40,135 nt of DNA, taken from positions 1 to 40,135 of the forward strand of contig JAQUSB010000018.1 in assembly GCA_028715345.1 (NCBI GenBank). The letters run 5' to 3'. The DNA is from Candidatus Omnitrophota bacterium (GTDB lineage Bacteria > Omnitrophota > Gorgyraeia > 2-01-FULL-45-10). The position numbers and the translations under genes were made by a program. The notes below the pieces were generated by a model that saw only the letters and a list, made by a program, of their open reading frames with translations, was not told where the DNA came from and made no database searches. Positions 7,754-16,425 of this stretch are shown here, in pieces. The stretch's first letter is position 1; each line of letters starts with the position of its first letter.

Positions 7754-9741
7754 TGGCGAAATTCAAGCTCGTAAGCAGCTTTAAGCCGGAAGGCGACCAG
7801 CCCGAAGCGATAAAAAGGCTGACCGGCGCCATTGCGGCCGGTGCAGGCTACCAGACCCTCCTCGGTGTCACGGGATCGGGCAAGACGTTCACGATGGCGA
7901 ACGTCATTGCAAATATCGGAAGACCAGCGCTCATAATTTCCCACAATAAAACGCTTGCCGCACAGCTATACGGAGAATTCAAAGAATTTTTCCCCGAGAA
8001 CGCTGTCGAATATTTTGTCAGTTATTACGATTATTACCAGCCCGAAGCGTATATACCCCACACGGATATTTATATAGAAAAAGATTCTTCGATAAACGAG
8101 GACATCGACCGCCTGCGCCTTTCGGCGACGAGCTCGCTCATGTCGCGCGAGGACTGCATCGTCGTCGCGAGCGTCTCCTGTATCTACGGCTTGGGATCGC
8201 CCGGGGAGTACGGCCAGATGCTGGCCATCCTGGAAGAGGGCGAGGCCGTTTCGAGGGATGAGCTGTTAAAAAAGCTCATAACGATACATTACGAGCGGAA
8301 CGATTACGATTTCAAGCGCTCGACCTTCAGGGTCAGGGGCGATACCGTCGAAGTTTTCCCCGCGTATACAAAGACCGCTTACAGGATAGAGCAGTTCGGC
8401 GATAAGATCGAGCATATCTATGAGATCGACCCTCTCACCGGCAAAATAATAACGCAGGTCCGCAAGGTCGGCATATATCCGGCCAAGCATTTCGTTACGA
8501 CGCCCGACAGGATCGAGGAAGCGATAAAATCCATAGAGGACGAGTTGCGCGCTCGCCTTGCGGAACTGCGCTCGCAGAATAAGCTCGTCGAGGCCCAGAG
8601 GCTCGAGTCGAGGACGCACTACGACATAGAGATGATGCGCGAGATCGGGTACTGTAACGGCGTAGAGAATTATTCGCGCCACCTGGCCGGCAGGCCGGCC
8701 GGTTCGAGGCCGTGGTGCCTCATAGATTATTTTCCCAAGGATTTCATAACGTTCATAGACGAGTCGCATGTAACAGTGCCGCAAATAAGAGGTATGTATA
8801 ACGGCGACAGAGCAAGGAAAGAGACTTTGATCGAATACGGTTTCAGGCTGCCGTCGGCTCTCGACAACAGGCCGCTGAAATTCGAAGAATTCGAGAAACT
8901 CGTGTATCCCATAACGTTCGTTTCGGCTACCCCCGACGAGTATGAACTTGAAAAGTCCAAGGGCAATGTGATAGAGCAATTGATCCGTCCCACTGGCCTC
9001 ATCGATCCTCCGATAGAAGTGCGCCGGACCGAAGGCCAGATAGACGACCTGATAAAAGAGGTGCGGGATCGGGCTGCGCGCAGGGAGCGCGTACTTGTGA
9101 CCACTCTTACCAAGCGCCTCGCCGAGGACCTTGCCAGGTACTTAAGCGATCTCGGGCTTAGGGTGAAATACCTGCACTCCGAAATGGACGCGATAGAGCG
9201 CGTCGAGGTCTTAAGGGACCTGAGGCTTAATAAATTCGACTGCCTCGTCGGTATAAATCTTTTAAGGGAGGGGCTCGACCTGCCCGAGGTGTCGCTCGTC
9301 GCTATACTCGATGCCGACAAGGAAGGGTTCTTGAGGAGCCAGACGAGCCTGATACAGGTGGCCGGCCGCGCCGCCCGCCATCTGAACGGCAAGGTCATAA
9401 TGTACGCCGATACGCTTACAAGGTCAATGAAGCATGCCATAGATGAATCCGCGCGCCGCCGCAAGGTCCAGACGGCGTTCAACGAGAAAAATAAGATCAC
9501 GCCGCGCTCTATAGAGAAAGCGGTGAAAGAAGGCATCGAGTCTTACAAGAAGGCCAGGGAAGTTATCACGAGCGTTGTCGAGGAGACGGACGACCAGTAT
9601 GATCTTACCGCGCTGATAGGCGAACTCCAGCACGATATGGAATCGGCAGCGCGCAACCTGCAATTCGAGAAGGCCGCTATATTGCGCGATCAGATAAAAG
9701 AGCTAAAAGACAAGCTTGCGCAGAGCGCGGGAAAAAAATGA
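7753..9741 (+). CDS. uvrB: Excinuclease ABC subunit B
   Basis: UvrB is the damage-verification helicase-like subunit of nucleotide excision repair. It works with UvrA and UvrC, neither of which is in the window. The 662-residue protein has Walker A GVTGSGKT (38-45), the beta-hairpin region ([12 protein letters not shown]), Walker B FIDESH, helicase motifs V/VI ([25 protein letters not shown]) and a C-terminal UVR domain that contacts UvrC. It overlaps nadC by one base and birA by four, inside a coupled run. Confidence 0.98.
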   Translation: MAKFKLVSSFKPEGDQPEAIKRLTGAIAAGAGYQTLLGVTGSGKTFTMANVIANIGRPALIISHNKTLAAQLYGEFKEFFPENAVEYFVSYYDYYQPEAYIPHTDIYIEKDSSINEDIDRLRLSATSSLMSREDCIVVASVSCIYGLGSPGEYGQMLAILEEGEAVSRDELLKKLITIHYERNDYDFKRSTFRVRGDTVEVFPAYTKTAYRIEQFGDKIEHIYEIDPLTGKIITQVRKVGIYPAKHFVTTPDRIEEAIKSIEDELRARLAELRSQNKLVEAQRLESRTHYDIEMMREIGYCNGVENYSRHLAGRPAGSRPWCLIDYFPKDFITFIDESHVTVPQIRGMYNGDRARKETLIEYGFRLPSALDNRPLKFEEFEKLVYPITFVSATPDEYELEKSKGNVIEQLIRPTGLIDPPIEVRRTEGQIDDLIKEVRDRAARRERVLVTTLTKRLAEDLARYLSDLGLRVKYLHSEMDAIERVEVLRDLRLNKFDCLVGINLLREGLDLPEVSLVAILDADKEGFLRSQTSLIQVAGRAARHLNGKVIMYADTLTRSMKHAIDESARRRKVQTAFNEKNKITPRSIEKAVKEGIESYKKAREVITSVVEETDDQYDLTALIGELQHDMESAARNLQFEKAAILRDQIKELKDKLAQSAGKK

Positions 9742-10733
9742 CGCACATAGCGTTAGACGAAAAGATACTTTCGATGCTGAGGCACCATACGTCGTCCTAT
9801 GTGTCGGGCGAAGACCTGTGCAAGGCTTTCGATGTATCGAGGGCCGCCATATGGAAGCATATGGAAAAAATGCGGGAAGAGGGATACTCTATAGAAGCGT
9901 CCCCGCACTTAGGCTACAGGCTCCTCGGTGTTCCCGACAGGCTCGTCCCGTCCGAGATCAGGTGGAAGCTTAAGACTAAGGTCCTGGGTAAAGAGGTAAT
10001 ATCGTATAAAAAGGTAGGGTCCACCAACGACGTCGCTTACGCTCTTGCCGAGAAGGGTTTGAAAGAGGGCGTAATAATATTGGCGGAAGAGCAGGATAAA
10101 GGGAAGGGGCGGCACGGCCGCAGCTGGACCTCGCCGTCCAGAGGCGGGATATATCTATCGGCGATACTCAGGCCGCGGATCACGCCGAACGAGATCCCGA
10201 AGATAACTCTTCTGGCAGCCGTCGCTGCGGCGAAAGCCATCAGGGAAGTCACGGGGCTTCAGGCAATGATAAAATGGCCCAATGACATACTGGTGAGCGG
10301 TAAAAAGGTTTGCGGCATATTGACGGAAATGAAGGCGGAACAGGATAGCGTTTCTTTTATCGTTATCGGCATCGGCATAAATTGCAACACTCCGGTCAGG
10401 CAATTGCCCAAGAGCGCCTCATCTTTAAGGGAAGAGCTCGGTTTGCACGCGAGGGACGAACATGTCCCGCGCCTGGAACTTGTGAAAAAATTAATAGAAA
10501 AACTGGAAGAAGATTATTTTCTGTTGAAAAAGGACGGCTTCAGGCCGATAATGGAAGAGTGGAAGCATCTTACGGATATGCTCGGTGCCAGAGTGCGGGT
10601 AGTATTGCAGAACAGGGCTTTCGAGGGGCTGGCGCATAATATAGACCCCGACGGCGCGCTCATAGTGCGTAAAGACGCCGGGACTTTGGAGCGGATATCT
10701 TCGGGTGATATAATTATGATAAGGCAGGGGTAG
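9738..10733 (+). CDS. birA: Bifunctional biotin ligase / biotin operon repressor
   Basis: Activates biotin to biotinyl-AMP and attaches it to carboxylase carrier proteins. At 331 residues it has the long form: an N-terminal winged helix (about residues 1-65, with [19 protein letters not shown]) and the ligase domain with GKGRHGRSW and KWPNDIL, followed by a small C-terminal SH3-like domain. The helix-turn-helix suggests it also represses biotin genes when biotin is plentiful; no biotin genes are in the window. ATGA overlap with uvrB and a one-base overlap with coaX indicate coupling. Confidence 0.95.
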   Translation: MTHIALDEKILSMLRHHTSSYVSGEDLCKAFDVSRAAIWKHMEKMREEGYSIEASPHLGYRLLGVPDRLVPSEIRWKLKTKVLGKEVISYKKVGSTNDVAYALAEKGLKEGVIILAEEQDKGKGRHGRSWTSPSRGGIYLSAILRPRITPNEIPKITLLAAVAAAKAIREVTGLQAMIKWPNDILVSGKKVCGILTEMKAEQDSVSFIVIGIGINCNTPVRQLPKSASSLREELGLHARDEHVPRLELVKKLIEKLEEDYFLLKKDGFRPIMEEWKHLTDMLGARVRVVLQNRAFEGLAHNIDPDGALIVRKDAGTLERISSGDIIMIRQG

Positions 10734-11494
10734 TGCATAATTTAATTGCAATAGACATAGGCAATACCAATATAACTGTAGGTGTTTTTAAAGCGGGACG
10801 CCTGGCCGCAAAGGCCATGATACCGACCCACGCATATTCGTTATACGAGCCGGGATTTAAAAAATTATTCAAAAGAGCAGGGTTAGATTTAAAGAACGGC
10901 AACGAGGTGATAATATCGAGCGTGGTGCCGATAGCGCTGAGACGTCTGGTAATCCACCTTAATAAGATCGCCCGCTGCCATATTACCATACTGGGCAGGG
11001 ACAAAAAAGTACCGATCAGAAATCTATACCGGATAAAGCGCGAAGTCGGCCAGGACAGGCTCGTCAACGCTTACGCGGCAAAAGTCCTCTACGATGCCCC
11101 GGCTGTTATCATAGACTTCGGAACGGCGATCACTTTCGATCTTATTTCCAAAAGAGGTGATTATCTGGGCGGGCTAATATTGCCGGGTATAGGCATATCG
11201 CTATCAAGCCTCTACGAGAAGACGGCGCTCCTGCCAAAGGTCGAATTAAAAGACGCGCCCCACATAATAGGTAAGTCCACCGCCAACAGTATGCGCGGCG
11301 GTATCCTGTTCGGGTTCGGGGCGATGTGCGACGGGCTCGTTTCGCGTTACAGGAAGGTCCTGGGTAGATCGCTAAAAGTCATTGCGACGGGCGGCAACGC
11401 ATCGCTTATCAAAAAATATTCTTCTTCCATTCAGTTCCTCGACGAGGACATCACCTTAAAAGGCCTCTATCTTATAAGCCGCAGTAACCGGTAA
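10733..11494 (+). CDS. coaX: Type III pantothenate kinase
   Basis: Phosphorylates pantothenate, the first step of coenzyme A synthesis. The 253-residue protein shows the ASKHA-fold signatures of CoaX: the phosphate loop DIGNTN (8-13), GQDRLVNAYAAK, the catalytic region VIDFGTAITFD, GGLILPGIG and a C-terminal TGGNA. The start is GTG, overlapping the birA TAG by one base. The birA-coaX pair is common in bacteria and joins two cofactor functions. It ends just before the groESL promoter. Confidence 0.95.
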   Translation: MHNLIAIDIGNTNITVGVFKAGRLAAKAMIPTHAYSLYEPGFKKLFKRAGLDLKNGNEVIISSVVPIALRRLVIHLNKIARCHITILGRDKKVPIRNLYRIKREVGQDRLVNAYAAKVLYDAPAVIIDFGTAITFDLISKRGDYLGGLILPGIGISLSSLYEKTALLPKVELKDAPHIIGKSTANSMRGGILFGFGAMCDGLVSRYRKVLGRSLKVIATGGNASLIKKYSSSIQFLDEDITLKGLYLISRSNR

Positions 11495-11513
11495 AATTTT
11501 TTCTGAAAAACTC

Positions 11514-11541
11514 TTGACAAAATTTAAGAGATAAGTATAAT
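11514..11541 (+). promoter_or_regulatory. Sigma-70-type promoter of groESL
   Basis: A consensus -35 TTGACA (11514-11519) and -10 TATAAT (11536-11541) are separated by 16 bases. The predicted transcript starts near 11548, right at the CIRCE operator, so HrcA binding would block initiation. Confidence 0.88.
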
Positions 11542-11549
11542 GACTTTTG

Positions 11550-11576
11550 TTAGCACTCGTTAATCTTGAGTGCTAA
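11550..11576 (+). promoter_or_regulatory. CIRCE operator (HrcA binding site)
   Basis: A perfect inverted repeat TTAGCACTC, nine-base spacer, GAGTGCTAA. This is the canonical CIRCE element bound by the heat-shock repressor HrcA. Every arm base matches the consensus. It lies between the promoter and groES, so groESL is expected to be derepressed by heat or unfolded protein. No hrcA gene lies in the window. Confidence 0.97.
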
Positions 11577-11610
11577 TTTAAAAAACAAAATAAAAAGGGA
11601 GGGATGTAGC

Positions 11611-11895
11611 ATGAAGATCCAACCATTGGCGGACAGGATAGTCGTGAAGGTCCTAGAGGCCAAAGAGGTAACGAAAGGCGGGATAGTCCTGCCTGACACG
11701 GCCAAAGAGAAACCGCAGGAGGCCGAGGTAATAGCGGTAGGTAAGGGCAAAGTCTGCGACGGGAAACCGGTTATGCCCGAGGTTAAGGTGGGAGACAAGG
11801 TCCTCTTCGGAAAATATTCCGGCACCGAGATAACTATGGACGGGAAAGAGTACCTTATACTTAAAGAAGAAGACATTCTAGCGATCGTAAAATAA
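11611..11895 (+). CDS. groES: Co-chaperonin GroES
   Basis: GroES caps the GroEL chamber during ATP-driven protein folding. The 94-residue length is standard; the protein opens [13 protein letters not shown], contains the mobile loop ([19 protein letters not shown]) and ends ILAIVK. The reading frame is open further upstream through the CIRCE element, but an AAAGGGAGGG site before the ATG at 11611 sets the start. It is co-transcribed with groEL, 18 bases downstream. Confidence 0.97.
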   Translation: MKIQPLADRIVVKVLEAKEVTKGGIVLPDTAKEKPQEAEVIAVGKGKVCDGKPVMPEVKVGDKVLFGKYSGTEITMDGKEYLILKEEDILAIVK

Positions 11896-13566
<1,671 letters not shown>

Positions 13567-13595
13567 AAACCGTAGGGTTTAAAGCGTAATATGTT

Positions 13596-13630
13596 AAAGC
13601 GGCTCGGAAGAAATTCCGGGCCGCTTTTTT
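13596..13630 (+). terminator. Rho-independent terminator of groESL
   Basis: The stem AAGCGGC...GCCGCTT, extended by CGG/CCG, closes a short A-rich loop and is followed by six T (13625-13630). It lies about 30 bases after the groEL stop. Confidence 0.88.
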
Positions 13631-13637
13631 ACTGCCC

Positions 13638-13665
13638 TTGCATTTGAGAAAAGCCGTGTTATACT
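13638..13665 (+). promoter_or_regulatory. Putative promoter of the small exported-protein cluster
   Basis: -35 TTGCAT (13638-13643) and -10 TATACT (13660-13665) with a 16-base spacer, directly after the groESL terminator. The expected start near 13672 is only about three bases before the ATG at 13675, so the first message would be nearly leaderless. Confidence 0.6.
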
Positions 13666-13674
13666 TTATGTATT

Positions 13675-13914
13675 ATGAAAATCATCGTAACCGTGTTTTT
13701 TATGACGATGAGCAGCATTTGCGCCTTTTGCGCTCACGCCGAAGATACCGGCAAAAGCCCTGATACGGCGCAGGTTGAGCAGAAGCCGGAAGACAGGGAA
13801 AAGAACGCGAAAGACCGCGCCCAGCTTAAAGAGATGCAGGAAGAGCTCGACAGGCTTCGTTACGATTCTTTGAGCGGAGAAGATAATAGACAGAACATCC
13901 CGGCTCATAGGTAG
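13675..13914 (+). CDS. Small exported protein of unknown function
   Basis: A 79-residue protein with a signal peptide (MKIIVTVFFMTMSSICAFCAHA) and probable cleavage at AHA-ED. The mature part is very charged, with a short coiled-coil-like helix (RAQLKEMQEELDRLR). No family is recognised. No ribosome site is visible before the ATG; the putative promoter ends ten bases upstream, so translation from a leaderless message is possible. It heads a cluster with the genes at 13951, 14253 and 14366. Confidence 0.55.
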   Translation: MKIIVTVFFMTMSSICAFCAHAEDTGKSPDTAQVEQKPEDREKNAKDRAQLKEMQEELDRLRYDSLSGEDNRQNIPAHR

Positions 13915-13950
13915 GGCAGCCCGTAACCGCATATGGGGCGTAAATAGAAC

Positions 13951-14253
13951 ATGAAAAGAATAATAATCGCTTTTTTACTCATAGCTTTATTCGCAGGGCC
14001 TGCTTATGCCGTGAACAACGTCGAGCGGCTTTTGTATAAAGAATTCGTGATAAAGGCATATAACCAGAAGGTGCTGGTCAATAGGTTCACGGGGCGCGTT
14101 ACATACATATGGCAGCCTCCGACCAGTATAATGATCTACGGGAGGACCATAGGGCCCGACGGGGAGTGGATACCCATTTACGAAGCCGAAATGCAGAAGA
14201 TGTGGCAGTCGCTTTACGAAAAGGAATACACTTCTAAAGGGGCCGCCCAATAA
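13951..14253 (+). CDS. Small exported protein of unknown function
   Basis: A 100-residue product with a signal peptide (MKRIIIAFLLIALFAGPAYA) cleaved before VNNVE. The mature part of about 80 residues is aromatic-rich (YIWQPPTS, MWQSLYEKEY) and has no cysteine, which suggests a small folded periplasmic domain. I do not recognise it. Its TAA stop shares one base with the ATG of a 38-residue basic ORF, pointing to translational coupling. Confidence 0.65.
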   Translation: MKRIIIAFLLIALFAGPAYAVNNVERLLYKEFVIKAYNQKVLVNRFTGRVTYIWQPPTSIMIYGRTIGPDGEWIPIYEAEMQKMWQSLYEKEYTSKGAAQ

Positions 14254-14369
14254 TGAGGTTGATACCGAATACATTATGCAGGCGCAGGTTCAAGGCGCAA
14301 TTCAGGCTTAAACGGTGGATCAACGGTAAAATAAAATGGTTCAAAAATTTAAAAAGGGGGAAAAGATGA
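14253..14369 (+). CDS. Candidate 38-residue very basic small protein
   Basis: A short frame, ATG at 14253 to TGA at 14367-14369, of 38 residues beginning MRLIPNTLCRRRFK and ending KRGKR. Fifteen of 38 residues are Lys or Arg, with three Trp/Phe pairs spread along it. It overlaps its upstream neighbour's stop by one base (TAATG) and the next gene's ATG by four (ATGA), and an AAAGGGG site lies ten bases upstream. That double overlap is what coupled operon genes look like. It could bind nucleic acid or membranes, but nothing shows which. It may also be chance, because the length is small. Confidence 0.45.
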   Translation: MRLIPNTLCRRRFKAQFRLKRWINGKIKWFKNLKRGKR

Positions 14370-14590
14370 GGAACAAAATGATCTTGTTAGCCGCCATCAT
14401 ATTCATAGCGGGCACGTCGTACGCTTCCGATTATAAGGGGGTCGAAAAACAGGGCACGATATTCCAGAAACTCGGCGACCTGATAACGGGCAATTATGAG
14501 GTCGAGAAGGGTAAGACGCTTAAAGAGAAAGGCGTAGCGAATGTGGCGGTCGAGCAGATAAAAGAAATAAAGAGCGGCCCGGTAAGATAA
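14366..14590 (+). CDS. Small exported protein of unknown function
   Basis: The frame is open from an ATG at 14336, but AAAGGGGG at 14353-14360 points to the ATG at 14366, which also starts the signal peptide MRNKMILLAAIIFIAGTSYA. The product is 74 residues, cleaved before SDYKG. The mature 54 residues are charged and contain repeated Lys/Glu/Gly phrases (VEKGKTLKEKGVANV). No family is recognised. It is the last of the cluster before the ACT-domain gene. Confidence 0.6.
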   Translation: MRNKMILLAAIIFIAGTSYASDYKGVEKQGTIFQKLGDLITGNYEVEKGKTLKEKGVANVAVEQIKEIKSGPVR

Positions 14591-14614
14591 AAAAATAACA
14601 ATGCGGGGTAAAGA

Positions 14615-15028
14615 ATGATAAAAAGCGTAACTATAGGCGAAGAGATCGTCGTAACGACAAAAAACAAGATAGGCATATTGGCAGATACATCTGTGATAAT
14701 GGCCAACGAGGGAGTGAATATCGATGCCCTCCTGGGGTACGAAGTCGGCAAAACGGCCAAGCTATTGTTCATCACTAACGGTAATTTACGGATATTGAAT
14801 CAGCTGAAAAAGAAGTATAAGAAGATAGAAGAGACCGAAGTGGTCGTAGCCGAGATAAGCAATAATCCCGGGGCGTTAAAAGTGGCCGCGACCGAGTTGA
14901 AGAATAACAAGATAGATATAAAATATGTGTACATAACCTCGCCTTATCGCGGGGAATCTTCCAGGATGATCCTCCAGACGAGCGATAACGAAAAAGCCAT
15001 GGTTTTATTGTCGCGTTTCGTTTCCTGA
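14615..15028 (+). CDS. Tandem ACT-domain protein
   Basis: A 137-residue protein made of two ACT-like units, about residues 8-70 and 73-136. The first opens with VTTKNKIGILADTSVIMANEGVNI and the second with VAEISNNPGALKVAATELKNN; both are the strand-loop-helix that binds small effectors, usually amino acids. No catalytic domain is attached, so it is probably a small-molecule sensor or a regulatory subunit. Similar free ACT pairs occur near amino acid genes, but the neighbours here do not identify the ligand. Confidence 0.8.
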   Translation: MIKSVTIGEEIVVTTKNKIGILADTSVIMANEGVNIDALLGYEVGKTAKLLFITNGNLRILNQLKKKYKKIEETEVVVAEISNNPGALKVAATELKNNKIDIKYVYITSPYRGESSRMILQTSDNEKAMVLLSRFVS

Positions 15029-15043
15029 TGTATTAGGATTCTA

Positions 15044-15072
15044 TTGACAAACCTTCCGTATTTCTATATTAT
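15044..15072 (+). promoter_or_regulatory. Promoter of guaB3
   Basis: -35 TTGACA (15044-15049) and -10 TATTAT (15067-15072) with 17 bases between. The predicted start near 15079 gives a leader of about 94 nt that contains the whole two-hairpin element. Confidence 0.75.
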
Positions 15073-15109
15073 ATCTACATAATAGTAACTTTTTATTAAT
15101 AGGATTATC

Positions 15110-15165
15110 GGCCGCTCGTAGAACTCGCGGCACTTAGCTAACCCTGTGGCTGAATGAACTTGGAG
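15110..15165 (+). promoter_or_regulatory. Two-hairpin leader element, copy 3 (before guaB3)
   Basis: Hairpin 1 is GCCGC-TC-GT, loop AGA, AC-TC-GCGGC (15111-15131), sharing no stem sequence with copy 2 but the same form, including the TC/TC internal loop of copy 1. Then come GGCACTTAGC, hairpin 2 (AGC...GCT with a 10-nt loop) and GAATGAACTTGGAG, whose GGAG is the guaB3 ribosome site. Only here does the element have a clear promoter of its own and no upstream stop codon in use. Confidence 0.7.
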
Positions 15166-15172
15166 AGAAAAA

Positions 15173-16336
15173 ATGGCACAATTCTTTATAGGTGTTGAAA
15201 GAAAAGCAAGAAGGTGTTACGGTTTTGACGAAATAGCGCTTGTCCCCGGGAGGATCACGATAAATCCCGAAGAGGTCGATACCTCCTGGAAATTAGGAAA
15301 GAAGACTTATAATGTCCCTATACTCGCGGCGGCCATGGACGGCGTCGTTGACGTGAAGTTCGCCATAGCGATGGGCAAGATGGGCGGCATTGCCGTTTTG
15401 AACCTGGAAGGCGTCCAGACCCGCTACGAAAATCCCGAAGAAGTCCTCGATAAAATCTCTCACGCGAGCCCCGAAGAGGCGACACGGCTCGTCCAGGCGA
15501 TCTATGAAGAGCCTATAAAAGAAAAACTTATATCGAAGAGGATAGAGGAGATAAAACGCGCGAAGGTCACCGCCGTAGTAAGCGCCATTCCCCAGAGAGC
15601 CGAGAGGTTCGGCGCCCTTGCGCAGGAAGCCGGCGCAGACGCCTTTATAGTCCAGTCTACGGTCACTACGGTCAAGCACGTCGCGAAAAGCTACAAAGTC
15701 CTCGATTTCTACAAATTTTGCAAAGCCATGAAAGTGCCGGTCATAATAGGCAATTGCGTCACATACGAGGTCGCCTACGAGCTCATGGATACGGGCTGCG
15801 GCGGCCTTCTTATCGGTATCGGCCCGGGCGCCGCGTGCACGACGCGCGGGGTCCTCGGCATAGGCGTCCCGCAGGTGACGGCGACGATCGATTGCGCTGC
15901 CGCGAGAAACGCGTATTTCAAAAAGAAAAAACGATATGTCCCTATAATTACCGACGGCGGGATGTCCACGGGCGGCGATATATGTAAAGCGTTCGCCTGC
16001 GGCGCAGATGCGGTAATGGTCGGTTCGGCTTTCGCAAGGTCAAAAGAGGCGCCCGGCAGAGGTTTCCACTGGGGCATGGCGACGCCGCACTCGAATCTGC
16101 CCAGAGGCACGCGTATCAGGGTCGGCGTGACGGGAAGCTTAGAGGAGATCCTCTACGGCCCGGCCAAAGTCGACGACGGTTCTCAAAACCTTATGGGCGC
16201 GCTTCAGACTTCCATGGGTAATGTCGGCGCCAAGTCGATCAAAGAGATGCATAAGACCGATATCATAATAGCGCCGTCGATACAGACGGAAGGAAAAGTC
16301 TTCCAGGTAGCTCAGCGCGTCGGGATGGGAAAGTAA
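15173..16336 (+). CDS. guaB3: GuaB3-family IMP dehydrogenase-related enzyme
   Basis: A 387-residue TIM-barrel enzyme of the IMP dehydrogenase/GMP reductase superfamily without CBS domains. The catalytic cysteine loop is GIGPGAACTTR, followed by the phosphate-binding ITDGGMSTGGDICKAFACGADAVMVGS. The opening FIGVERKARRCYGFDEIALVPG is the GuaB3 type. A cyanobacterial GuaB3 has been shown to act as a GMP reductase, so the reaction here may be GMP to IMP rather than IMP to XMP. A true IMP dehydrogenase is not in the window. The gene has its own promoter and a structured leader. Confidence 0.85.
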   Translation: MAQFFIGVERKARRCYGFDEIALVPGRITINPEEVDTSWKLGKKTYNVPILAAAMDGVVDVKFAIAMGKMGGIAVLNLEGVQTRYENPEEVLDKISHASPEEATRLVQAIYEEPIKEKLISKRIEEIKRAKVTAVVSAIPQRAERFGALAQEAGADAFIVQSTVTTVKHVAKSYKVLDFYKFCKAMKVPVIIGNCVTYEVAYELMDTGCGGLLIGIGPGAACTTRGVLGIGVPQVTATIDCAAARNAYFKKKKRYVPIITDGGMSTGGDICKAFACGADAVMVGSAFARSKEAPGRGFHWGMATPHSNLPRGTRIRVGVTGSLEEILYGPAKVDDGSQNLMGALQTSMGNVGAKSIKEMHKTDIIIAPSIQTEGKVFQVAQRVGMGK

Positions 16337-16358
16337 AATAAGTAACCGGTTTCATATT

Positions 16359-16395
16359 CGGCAAACGGGGTAATATATGCTATCCCGGCTTGCCG
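16359..16395 (+). other. Hairpin between guaB3 and dnaE
   Basis: CGGCAA (16359-16364) pairs with TTGCCG (16390-16395) and CGGG (16366-16369) with CCCG (16384-16387), closing an AT-rich loop. There is no T run, so it is not a standard terminator; it may attenuate or protect the guaB3 message. The rest of the 89-base gap shows nothing clear. Confidence 0.35.
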
Positions 16396-16425
16396 TCCAC
16401 TAACATATAGTTTGAGCCTTAGCTA

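Noticed and set aside
8266-9536. Long open frames on the - strand inside uvrB (237 and 269 codons), and similar ones elsewhere
   Set aside because: They mirror highly conserved + strand genes and their translations are low-complexity Ser/Arg/Leu-rich with no recognisable domain.
11566-11610. Extended N-terminus of groES from a TTG inside the CIRCE element
   Set aside because: The GroES family starts MKIQPLADR-like, and AAAGGGAGGG is placed for the ATG at 11611.
15173-16336. Annotation of guaB3 as a full IMP dehydrogenase
   Set aside because: CBS domains are absent and the N-terminal wording is of the GuaB3 branch, for which GMP reductase activity has been reported.
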